A stretch of 64,000 nucleotides of DNA, taken from the NCBI GenBank assembly GCA_028023455.1, contig JAQFVV010000515.1, forward strand, positions 372,001-436,000. The letters are read 5' to 3'. The notes under the pieces are model-generated. The model saw only the letters and a list, made by a program, of their open reading frames with translations. It ran no database searches and was not told the DNA's origin. Below, one piece after another: positions 12,389-22,295 of the stretch (positions are counted from its first letter, which is position 1; each line of letters starts with the position of its first letter). Both the position numbers and the translations under genes were made by a program. The DNA is from Epiperipatus broadwayi. Its lineage: Eukaryota; Onychophora; Udeonychophora; Euonychophora; Peripatidae.

Positions 12389-12443
12389 GATCTGGGCCAA
12401 CTGATGAGTGTTGGTTCAGCATGAAATGTGCATCTTGGAGATC
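12389..12443 (+). ncRNA. Hammerhead ribozyme candidate, type I with minimal stem III
   Basis: All core parts occur in order. Stem I 5' strand is GATCT-GGG-CCAA (12389-12400). The CTGATGA core is 12401-12407. Stem II is GTGTTG / loop GTT / CAGCAT (six pairs, 12408-12422). GAA follows at 12423-12425. A very short stem III ATG-TG-CAT occupies 12426-12433, and the cleavage base C is 12434 (AUC triplet). Stem I 3' strand TTGG-AGATC (12435-12443) pairs with the 5' strand except for the GGG bulge. Penelope-like elements are known to carry such minimal hammerheads, which tend to act as dimers. Activity is not shown by sequence alone. Decayed relatives occur in the arms of the 45260-46045 palindrome. 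Confidence 0.6.
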
Positions 12444-12502
12444 ATACACCTTTTTCATAGCCTTAATCATATGCTTATGATTACACCCCTCACTGAGAAC
12501 GC

Positions 12503-12694
12503 CAGTAGCAGAAACCGGTTTGACGTTAAGGGTATTCTACAAAGCTTGTTAAGAGTTTGTTTTGTGAGCTCTATATATAACATTTGTAAACACAAGTTCA
12601 GTAGCAGAAACCGGTTTGACTTTAAGGGTATTCTACAAAGCTTGTTAAGAGTTTGTTTTGTGAGCTCTATATATAACATTTGTAAACACAAGCT
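12503..12694 (+). repeat. Two-copy tandem repeat, 96-bp unit
   Basis: Units 12503-12598 and 12599-12694 differ at only a few positions. Each contains CAGTAGCAGAAACCGGTTTGAC, in which GAA is followed by the palindrome ACCGGT. That layout resembles the GAAA side of a hammerhead with a palindromic stem III, but the CTGATGA side is degenerate (CTGAGAA, present only before the first unit). The block lies 60 bp after the better hammerhead candidate and may be part of the same retroelement terminus. Confidence 0.8.
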
Positions 12695-12719
12695 TTATTA
12701 AATTAGGTCATGTGACATC

Positions 12720-13460
12720 TGACTTGATTTTTTTTTTTTTTTGTAATATTCATTAAGTGAATTAATCTCCACTCTAATGAATGACCAATAAAAATTATTA
12801 ATATACTGTAACTATGAAATTTGCTTATGCTATTTAAAAACGTATCATAATCTTTTAAAAAAAAAATTAATTTGAATTATATTTTTATATAAGCAAAAAA
12901 ATATGATTTTGAAAGTAAAATCATTTAATATTTTAATTAAATTAATAAATGGACTTAAAAATTATTTAATGTAAAAATATTAATTAATTATAGAGTTATA
13001 ATAAAAACATCTTCAAATTCTAAATCCTGTTATATATTACCATAAAATTTAATTAACTCTTGTAAAGATATTAGAGAAATAAATGAAAATGAAATTAAAA
13101 ATTTACAATTTGAAATTTAAAATGGTATAGATTTTATATTGTAAAATTTATTTTAGTGAGCCATGGCAGGAATAAATCGTATAGAATCTACATATTGTTA
13201 GTCAATTGATATCAATCAAGTTGTTGAGATCTCAATTTGGGCTCTCAATTATGTAACAAATAATTTGGTTATGTCATTTTATTTTACTCCCCATTGTCAT
13301 GCTCAGAAGTTCAAACTCAGGGCGTTATGAATTCTTGACAGTTTGACATATTTATGTAATATTTGTCTACAAAATGATGGAAAGAATAATGAAAAATTTC
13401 ATTAGAAACCAAAATAACTTCATTTTATTAATTACTTTTTTTTTTTTTTTATAAAAGTAA
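12720..13460. other. A+T-rich stretch, no gene recognised
   Basis: Homopolymers and A+T-rich sequence only. A long T run ends just before the truncated RTE copy that follows. Confidence 0.45.
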
Positions 13461-14865
13461 GTGATTATATTAATATCTAAAAGTCATTGGTCAGCTTTAA
13501 TTAAAACTTGTACCATCACAAAAAATAATATACTTGACCTTTTAAAACAGGAAAATCTAAATAGATATATATATATAAAATTATCAGTTTTAAATAAAAT
13601 TTTTACTAAGATAATTACAACTCGTCTACAGAGAACATTGAATTTGTACCAACCAAGAGAACAAGCTGGATTTAAAAGTGGTTTTAATACAGTAGAAAGG
13701 ACAAATGAATATGAGTTGCCATTATATTTTGGATTTGTAGATTATGAAAAGGCATTTGATTCTATAAACATTTCTTCAGTGATTAAAGCATTGGATCATC
13801 AAGGTATAGATCCAGGATATTATCATATTTTGAGGAATATTTATAAAAATGCAACAGCAACAATTAGATTACATAATGATGCTACAAAAGTCAACATTGA
13901 GAAGGGTGTAAAGACAGGGTGACTCCATATCTCCAAAACTTTTTACAGCAGTGCTGCAAGAAGTATTTTGTGGATTAAAATGGGAAGCTAAAGAAGTGAA
14001 AGAAAATGGAGATTATTTAAGTCATTTAGATTTTGCAGATGATGTAATTGTTTTTGCAAATAATGCTTTAGAGCTGCAGGAACTGTTGCAGGAGTTATCA
14101 GATGAAAGTAGGACTAAAGATAAATGTTAAAAAGACTAAAGTAATGTTCAATGGATTTTTTCAAAATATGAAAATAAAGATTGATTATGATGAGTTAGAA
14201 GAAGTTAACAGCTACAAATACCTTGGACAGAGATTATTAATACAGATGGAAACATAATGGATGACATTAATCATAGAATTAAACTTGGTTGGAGTGCTTT
14301 TGGTAGAAATAACTTGATACTAAAAGGAAATATGCCTATGTGTTTGAAAAGGAAGGTTTTTAATAAACATGTTTTACCAGTTCTTACTTATGGATCTGAG
14401 ACTTGGACACTTAATAGAAGAGCAATACTGAGACTTCAGACCACTCAAAGAAGTATGGAGAGATGCATGTTAGGAGTAACAAGAAGAGATTGAAAATGCA
14501 ATATATGGGTAAGAAAACAAACAGGTGTTACTGACCTTATTGAAAAAATTAAAAGACTTGGGTGGAGTTGGGCTGGACATATTGCTAGAAGAGATGATAA
14601 TAGGTGGACACTTGAAATCTTAAACTGGATTCCAAGAGATTGTAAAAGATCCATAAAGAGACTACATGTGAGATGGATGGATGAAATAAGAAAGTGTGCA
14701 AGAGTGATGTGGAGAAGAGAAGCTAAAGATCGGAAAAGTGAGATGGATGGATGAAATAAGAAAGTGCAGGAGTGATGTGGAGAAGAGAAGCTAAAAATTG
14801 GAAAAGATGGATTGACCTTGGAGAGATCTTTATCCTGCAGTGGATTAATAATGGTTGATGATGAT
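13461..14865 (+). mobile_element. 5'-truncated RTE-type non-LTR retrotransposon, copy 1 (reverse transcriptase relic)
   Basis: Translation in changing frames gives the reverse transcriptase region of an RTE-clade LINE. The first frame (13461-13922) has KIFTKIITTRLQRTL, QAGFKSGF and FVDYEKAFDS. After a frameshift come DFADDVIVFA near 14032 (catalytic Asp pair) and then TYGSETWTLNRRA with RTE-type tail sequence (AGHIARRDD...LNWIPRDCK) to about 14640. Relative to the copy at 31769-34700 it lacks about ten codons between KSGF and ERTNEYE. The 3' end carries the short TGATGATGA tail typical of RTE elements. It is an inactive pseudocopy with frameshifts and no endonuclease part. Confidence 0.85.
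14671..14808 (+). repeat. Tandem duplication of 70 bp inside the RTE 3' end
   Basis: AGATGGATGGATGAAATAAG starts at 14671 and again at 14741, followed in both by GAGTGATGTGGAGAAGAGAAGC. The second unit is slightly shorter. The copy at 31769-34700 has only one unit, so this duplication arose in this copy or its lineage. Confidence 0.85.
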
Positions 14866-16605
14866 GAAAATTATTATTTTTCATACGTTTATCACTGGAG
14901 TATGCTAATTTTAAGCATAATAAATCTTTTAAAAAATTCTCTCTTCTTGGCACTTTTCATAATGGTATTATTTATTTAGTTATTATTCTAAAGATTTGAC
15001 ATCACTTTGAAGAAGATTGCTAGTCAATCAAAACTGTCAGATAATTGAAAAAAGGCAAGAGGAAAAGTGCAAAGAAAATATGATTTTTAAAGAGATGTAT
15101 TTAATATAAGCAAGCAGAAAAAATGGAAAAATAATTTGAATTTATATTTAAAATATTTTGGAATAGTAAGACAAATATGAATTTTAACAGTTTTTAAACA
15201 TGCATGTATATACATACTAACTTTTTTTCTTGTGGTTTTATGTAACTTTTTTTTTTTATCAAGGTCCTCTACTTTTTGGCATAATAAGCAAGTGCAGATC
15301 TTTGTGATGTTTCAAGAAAACTATGAGATTCGATTGTTTTGAATTTAGTCTCACATCAGTTTATAGTTCATTTAATAATCATTTCAAAAATTCTTTTCTT
15401 GTAGAATAGTCTATTGAAGCAATAATGTTCTTTAGTTGGACTATTTTTATTGCACTAATAAATTCTCCCCATGTTTTCATTTACTATCTGGCAGACTATT
15501 ATATATCTTTACTCTAAGTTGGCAGTTACATGTCACTTTCAGAATACTTCTTTAATGTGTTAACAGGATTAAATATAATGAATGTTTGACCCTTTCTTTG
15601 TTAAATATTTTTTATTCTGAAGAAATAATTGTTGTTTCCAATCATTGCTGCTTATCAAACAACATTCTTTCATATTATAGTTGTGTTTTTTGATAAAATA
15701 CATTTTTTACGGAACCGATAGTACAACTGTTCCCATTTGGGATTCTGCAATACCCTGGGATGATAAATAAATAAATATCAAATTTTCAGATGAATACTAG
15801 TACATATGATATAATAAAACTTATATTAGTACCACTGTTCTAAGTATACAACAAATATTGTCCTTTTCATGATCGTTGCAACGATATAGAACATGTATTA
15901 ATAATATGATTGCTTTTCCATGTTATTTTGTTAGGAAACTATTATGATTTTTTATTTTATATTTGAATATAGCACCATTAAAACTAAATACTTTAAGTTG
16001 AATATTACTGCCTTAATTTAATTAATTTAAATTACATTCATTTTCACATTACTAATTAATGAGTAAACAGAAAGTATTATGACTCTCACATAACTAACAG
16101 AAGGTATATCATTTTAAAAAAGGCGTTTTCTTTGAGGGTACTATAAGATATGAAGAGTGAGGTCAAGAGTATTACGCTGTCAAAAAGGTTGGGAAACACT
16201 ATAATAGTACATTAAAAGAAGAAAAAAACTTTTCACCTAAAATAATTAAATCATTTTTATTATGCTTTTATTTAAATTGGAAACAGCCAAGTCTTTAAAA
16301 TATGCTTTTCCCTTCCTGATGATATTTCATTGTTTTTTCAATGACTAAATATGTTCATGTTTATATGCTATATTTTGAAATTGATTTATTTGCATAGTTT
16401 AATTTCTGATAATCACATGTAAACTTACTGAATTACGAACATAATGTCAAATAACTTTGTACACTTATCCTACACAAAGTACAAATATTTTACATTACAA
16501 GAATAATACCAAAAAAAATAAAAATATAATTCTAAAAAAAATATTATTATTACAGGTAGACTTATTAATCTGAGCTCTGTTAATTAATAAAAACTTGTAT
16601 AATCC
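14866..16605. other. A+T-rich stretch, no gene recognised
   Basis: I see no frame, repeat family or RNA gene that I can support. A less A+T-rich patch near 15710-15755 carries no extended frame. Confidence 0.45.
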
Positions 16606-16866
16606 TTTTATTTAATATGCACTAAAAAGCCCCAAAAATTAATTGCTTTCTTCGACCACAATTGGAGTTTTTATATTTAATTTTAAATAAAAGCGCAGGG
16701 TATCCAGAAAAAAATAATTCAATCACTAATGTTTACAACAAATAATCGGATTAATTAATTTCTAGACATCCCATGCTCTTATTTATTTAAAATTAAATAT
16801 AAAAATTCCAATTGTGGTTGAAGAAAGCAATTATTTTTGTGGCTTTTTAGTGCATATTAAATAAAA
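16606..16866. mobile_element. Foldback/MITE-like element of about 260 bp
   Basis: Arms at about 16606-16700 and 16780-16866 are reverse complements over most of their length: TTTTATTTAATATGCAC at the left end matches GTGCATATTAAATAAAA at the right, with inner blocks CCACAATTGG / CCAATTGTGG. The element is non-coding. Target duplications cannot be told apart from the A+T-rich flanks. Confidence 0.7.
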
Positions 16867-17841
16867 ACATATATTATAAAATATTTATTATATATATTAT
16901 TTTTAATTTTTTAGTATTCAGATATTTTTTGTAATTATTCCTATTTTAAAAGGAGAATTAGAACTATGTCACATTCTGCATAATATAAATAAAATTCTTA
17001 GCACATTAAAAATTAAGTCCAATATTATTTTGTTTATGAAAGAAGCATTTACTATAAAAGAAATTTTTATAATCAAGAAATACTAAAATTTAAAACAACT
17101 TTTACAATCAAAAGAAATGGGATTTATTTTTATTTCTATTTGAATTTACTTACTATAAATGCTTTTTAATTTTTTGTTTAAAAAATATACAGCCCTCTTG
17201 TGTGCCTCATTGAAAACTTAGAGAACTGATATCAACATTCTTGAAATTCAATCCACCAAAACGATTGCAATAAATAAATGAGGGGGCTTCTCTGAAATAT
17301 TTCATTGTTATATGTCATCAATTTCTAACATATGTACAAAATTATAAGAAAATCCATCATTACAAAATATATCCCAAACAAATAACAGAATTTCTAAGTA
17401 AAATAAAAATGTTTAAAAATATTCATGGTTGAAATTTAAAAAATTCACAATTTCAATAAAAGCTTTGGAATAAGGGATTCCTTATTAATCGTAGATAATC
17501 TGTACTATTTGAAATAAAATCCGGGTTTCTACTTCATCTTTGAGTAGTTAGTTACAAATTGCGCATTACACAACCAAGTGAAACTTAAGATCAAGAGAAT
17601 TGTCAGGCTGAGTGCTTTTGGGAACCTTTAGTCCCCATATTCATAGCCTATCTTGGGAGGGTCGGTTTGACTTGTGATTTGATAAAAAAAAAATATAATT
17701 CTTTAACTTTCTGGTTGTGGTACTATAGACTCCAATTGTAAAATTACACCTTCATTCAATTGGACATGTAAAATGAATGAACATTACAAGACTTCCTAAC
17801 TTGAGAATTGTTTTCTTGGAAAAATAAATATCAATTAGATT

Positions 17842-17990
17842 ATAGGGATTATCTCGAAGACATTCTAAAGAAATGCAATGTTGATAGTTTCCATTGGGAA
17901 GATATGTTAGAGAATAAAATACATTGGAGAGCTACAATGTAACATGATATTGAAGTATTTTTTTTTAAAAAAAATCTTTTGAAAAAAATT
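17842..17990 (+). pseudogene. Relic of a non-LTR element C-terminal tail, copy 1
   Basis: The + strand reads as peptide-like sequence beginning DYLEDILKKC and containing HWEDMLENKIHWRATM. A diverged match lies at 46463-46622 (ATTATCTCG, AAGATATGG and GAAAGCTACAAT-type blocks). The DxxxWExLAxxRxxWR pattern occurs at the C-termini of several non-LTR reverse transcriptases, which is why I suggest that origin. The opposite-strand 87-residue frame here is probably a shadow. Confidence 0.35.
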
Positions 17991-18285
17991 GAAACATGGA
18001 TCAACATGTTCTTTGTGTAGATGAATTTCTGGTTCACTGATTGCTTTCTATAGTCATCACAAAACTCAGCTCTAGCAGTTTTTTCCTTTGGTGTTAGAAT
18101 GACTATACTCACTAATGAGTGACTACTATATATATGTACAAATATGTCAGGTAGCGATTAGCAGCTTAATATCCATATATCAGTTAATAATTAGATTGTG
18201 AGATGAGCTGTCTGTGATTGCAGCCTGAAAAATATAATTTTAAGCTTGCTTAATTTAATCAAATAATGATAATCATAATATAATT

Positions 18286-18612
18286 AAACAAGGCAAAACT
18301 CTCCATATAGCAGTGCCACCCTGTGGATGCCAGAAGGCTTGTGCATAAAATCCCTATCTAGTGTCTAACTCATCCAATATCCCCAGACTAGTTTCTGGCT
18401 TGCATCTAGATCTTAGGATCTAATGCAACCCTCCAGCAGCCACCTTTTATCTCTACTTAACTACAAAACTATGAGAATGAAATTGAAAACACAATAATAT
18501 TTTCAATCTAAGCTCAATAGCTTATATAGTCATATGGATCTGAACTCAGTTCAGCACCCATATATTTTGGTCTCTTTGGTGACACTACTATATGGAGAGT
18601 TTTGCCTTGTTT
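18286..18612. mobile_element. Foldback element, family C copy 1
   Basis: The terminal inverted repeat is AAACAAGGCAAAACTCTCC... at 18286-18310, with its complement ending at 18612. The interior shares GTGCCACCC, CCTATCTAGTG, CTCATCCAATATCC and the GCAACCCTCCA...CCACCTTTTA block with copies at 25691-26409, 40956-41378 and 41622-42336. It ends only 150 bp before the first visible EMSY exon. It is non-coding. Confidence 0.75.
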
Positions 18613-18762
18613 GCTAACAATTATGTGCTAGTATATATAAGAGATGGTGATCATAAATATAATTATTTCACTATTATTGTGATCTATTAATATTTATTAT
18701 TTATATTCTTAATCTTATTTTAAAATCTTCAAATTATAAAAATGTTTTTATTTTATTAATAG

Positions 18763-18938
18763 TATGTTTGGTCCTAATACTGCAGCTGAATGGGCTATTG
18801 AAGGTAGACGGTTGATTCCTCTCATGCCAAGGCTAGTTCCACAAACAGCATTTACATCAATTGCCAACAGCGCAGCAAATCTGGCAGCTGCAAATAATGC
18901 AATGATGCCACCACCAGCTGCTACTGGCAGTAAAGAAG
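18763..18938 (+). CDS. EMSY: EMSY internal coding exon A (segment just after the ENT domain)
   Basis: In vertebrates EMSY is a nuclear repressor that binds BRCA2 and HP1 and works with histone-modifying complexes. This 176-bp exon starts after TTATTAATAG (last base of a codon) and ends at a GTCAGT donor in phase 1. It encodes MFGPNTAAEWAIEGRRLIPL and then MPRLVPQTAF, followed by an Ala/Asn-rich run and ATGSKE. Human EMSY has the very similar EWSIEGRRLVPLMPRLVPQTAF just after its ENT domain, so identity is firm. The first ATG (18764) is internal, not the start. The ENT exons lie upstream of 1 or were not recognised. This segment borders the region implicated in HP1 binding in the human protein; whether that holds here is inference. 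Confidence 0.93.
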
Positions 18939-19368
18939 GTCAGTATTTGTCACTTGAAGAAGGGACTAAGGCCTATGTTTATGGATAATTTTTTTTTATT
19001 GTTTATATAATTTTTTTTTTTTTTTAAAAAAAAAATTTCTCTTGCTTTACTCGGACATCTCCATATCAGTTTTTATATTTTTTCCATTTCTTTGAAAAAG
19101 ATATTTGTTGCAAATTAATTATGATTAATTGATAATGAAATTTTTAATATGTATATCTTTATTATTTTATTTTGTTACCAATCCATATATTCCTGCTGTC
19201 TTATATAATAGGGTAATACATTCTCTAACTGCCGTTTATTGTTGATATGCTGTAGAATCTTTCCATGTTTTCATTTGGAGCCTATAAAGTTCTTATATAC
19301 ACAGTTTGTATCTTGTGTATCCCAGTGAAAAGGTGATTGGATTTTTCTCAAGCTGTCTGTCTACAGCA

Positions 19369-21862
19369 GGCATGTCAAACTGGCGGCCCTCGAAAGGATT
19401 TTTCATGGCCCTCGTCTAAGATGCTATGTAATAAAATGAAAACAGAATGATATGTTGCAAACAATAAATTAATTTTTTTTAAAAAGCTCTTATATTTAAT
19501 TACATGAACTAAAATATATACAGTAATTGTTATCTACATACATAGCTAATTTATAATTCTCGGTTACACGATAGCTTATCCTTTAATATGAAATTTGAGA
19601 TATTAATACCAAATCAACGTTAATAATGTTTTCTTCCGAAACATAAATACATTAGTCATATTCACACCAACTACAATCCTATCTCAGATATTTTTTTCTT
19701 TGAATTGTAACAAAACAGTTCTAGTTTTTTACATTTTTAAAATTTCTTTTTTTTTATAACTCATTCAAAAAATATAATAAACTCTATATCAAGATTTATA
19801 TCTTTCTAAACTAGTCAACACATAAGAAATAAAATCATTTTTTATATAATATTTTAATTATAATCAAACATGAGAAACAATAATATTTTACATATAAGTT
19901 AGTAACATTAATTTCATTTAAAACACTAAAATTCTAAATTTTACATTATTTCTTGAAATTTGTTACATTTCAACCTACCCTTATGCACACTTTCTTTCAC
20001 ATCTCTATCTTAATTCCCCAATCAGACTGAGAGAGAGAAAAACTAACCTATTTTATACTACCTCCATTTATCACATAATTCAGACAGAATCATAACTCTT
20101 TTAATTTAAATACTAGATATAAATTTTACATTTTCATAAATATTCAATTTTTTAAATTTTAAAATTTAAATCTAAAGTCTATTTTTATACAAAAACCACT
20201 TCCACTAAATAAAAACAAAGATTATAAGAAAAAATTTCAAAAAGTAAATGAATTATTTTTGAAGGAACAATAAGATATCTAATTAAAAAATATTGTGCTA
20301 AAGAATACAATATTAAGCACATTATAGCACTAATCACAAAACAATTTGTTTTTAAGTAAAATAAGAGAAGAAAAATTAAAAACAATAAGAATTATTATAG
20401 CCACAAGACTTACAAAATTTATAAAAATAATAATCATAACAAGAGCTAGTTATGAAATAATATTTATTACAAAACATTCAAAACATTCACCATTCTTTAA
20501 TCAAGGAATGTATAATAAAAGCGAATTTGTCAGAAAAATAAAGCTTTGAAACCATATCAAAAATACAATAGAATTACTAAATGCAGAGAATACTTCCAAT
20601 TACAGAAAATATCTACCAAAATCCAGATCTTTTCAATTCTATTAAAAGTACGGATATAAGAATCACAATTTTTTTTTTCATAATAACATGAGGACACCAA
20701 GAATTTTAAACCCTCTTCACAACAATAAGATATTTTATAATTTTAGAAAAACTTAATCAAACTTTTTTAAAATAAACGAACAAAACTAAAGTTTTACGAT
20801 ACAAGGAAATACAAGCGAATATCCAGATAAACAAAATAAATTTTATCTATTCACCAACAATTCTTTTTAAAATATAAAAATGGAAAACTTAAAACATTAC
20901 AAAGATAGCAACTTTATTCGATCAAGACACTTAACACCCAATTTATTCCTTAAAGATTTAGAACCAACAAACTTCCTTATACACAAACAATCTTAAAGAC
21001 TCTATCTATTTTGGGGAAAAATATTATTTTTAAATAAAGAGAAAAAAAAATATATCAATATAAAGAATACAAACAATTTTAATAGAATAAACTGAATAAT
21101 CTTAATATAAAAAAAACAATGATAAAAAAAAATTTACAAAAATGAATTTTTTAAAAATATCAAAAGAAGTTTTGAGTATTTTCCTACATATGAGCAGTTA
21201 AAAGCACAAAATCAAAGTTGCTCGTTTCACATCACTCTGCAAAAATTGAAAAAAAAAGACAATTGATAAAGTTTTGATGATTTCAAGGAGTTAAAAATTT
21301 TTTCTTTTCGGACCATTTGCCTTTGAAGTCGAAAAAGCTCCGAGATACAACTGGAATTAATTGATTTCCAGAATGATCGATTTTAAAACCAAAATCGAGA
21401 AGTAGGAACTCCGAAAATTTATTCCTATTTAGGTGAAAGATACCGGAAATTAAAAAATTGCTGCACAAATTTAAGCTTTTTGGAGTACAACTTATGTGAG
21501 AAATTATTTTCAGCATGAAATTAAATAAAACAGCTTACGACAAGATTAACTGATAAACATCTATCTGCCATAAGAAAATTCTTGTTCTCGTCTTTGAATC
21601 CAGATATTGAAAAACTAGTAAGGGAAAACGCTGGCAAGTTTCCAGTAAAAACAAAAATTGTAGTTTTATAAATATGTAATCAGATAAAATAAATGTTTAA
21701 ATAAAGCAAACTATATCAATTGTATATTATTGAAGGAATTCACTAAACACAAAAGCTTTAATTACCTATCTATATTCCTGCTTTTCACTTTCAAAACAAT
21801 TTTAAGAAAATTTTGTGATGTGGCCCCGGAACTTACCAGAGCAAAGGGCCTGTTTGAATGTT
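19369..21862 (+). mobile_element. Decayed hAT-superfamily DNA transposon
   Basis: The left end reads CAGGCATGTCAAACTGGCGGCC and the right end, read inward, CAACATTCAAACAGGCCC; both have the hAT form (CA...CAAACT..GGCCC). Between them the + strand keeps decayed hAT transposase sequence (see 20346-21663). The right end abuts a family B foldback, so the 8-bp target duplication could not be confirmed. Confidence 0.75.
20346..21663 (+). pseudogene. hAT transposase pseudogene (Charlie-like)
   Basis: An open piece (20346-20549) contains REEKLK, TRASYEI and KHSKHSPF...SEFV, matching the conserved hAT pattern around ATRASY..IAKHGKPF..GEF. Near the end, frames with stops give LQLELIDFQ-type sequence at about 21340-21390, CEKLF at about 21500, and finally RLTDKHLSAIRKF...LNPDIEKLV up to a stop at about 21662. 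This is the C-terminal dimerisation region (normally RLTDEHL). Many stops and frameshifts make it inactive. The 21283-21516 frame on the - strand is a shadow of this gene. Confidence 0.7.
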
Positions 21863-22295
21863 GAGCCGCACAGCATCATCTCTGAATCAATGCAGGTATT
21901 ATATAATGGCCTAGCTATTAAACACAAATGTTCTAATATGCTAACATGTCTGAATTACAAGTAACAACATTGAATGTGACAGAGTGTTACATACTTCATA
22001 GATTGTCTTCACTACTCTTTCTGCCATAATGAAATCTTGCAAATCACTTATTGCTCTGCACAATTTGAATAATTTCAAATGTTTAAGTAACAATTTTGCC
22101 TAATTTTAAAAAAAATTAATATTGGCACATTTTCCATCATGGGCTAAGATATGAAGCATACTACCATACATATATTATGCCTTAATTCATATCCAGATAT
22201 GCTAGTGCCTTAAAATTTTTGTGGTAAATAGCTAAAAGTATGCTGCTATGTAGCATGTGTTGATTCACAAATGGCTCAGCCAGCAGCTTGGAGAA
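21857..22295. mobile_element. Foldback element, family B copy 2
   Basis: Left (from about 21857) and right (to about 22295) arms are imperfect reverse complements. Both align with family B at 11676-12155 through CAGCATCAT.TCTGAATCAATG, TAGCTATT and TGCTAACATGTCTG-type blocks. It lies directly against the right end of the hAT element and probably inserted at or near that end. Confidence 0.6.
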
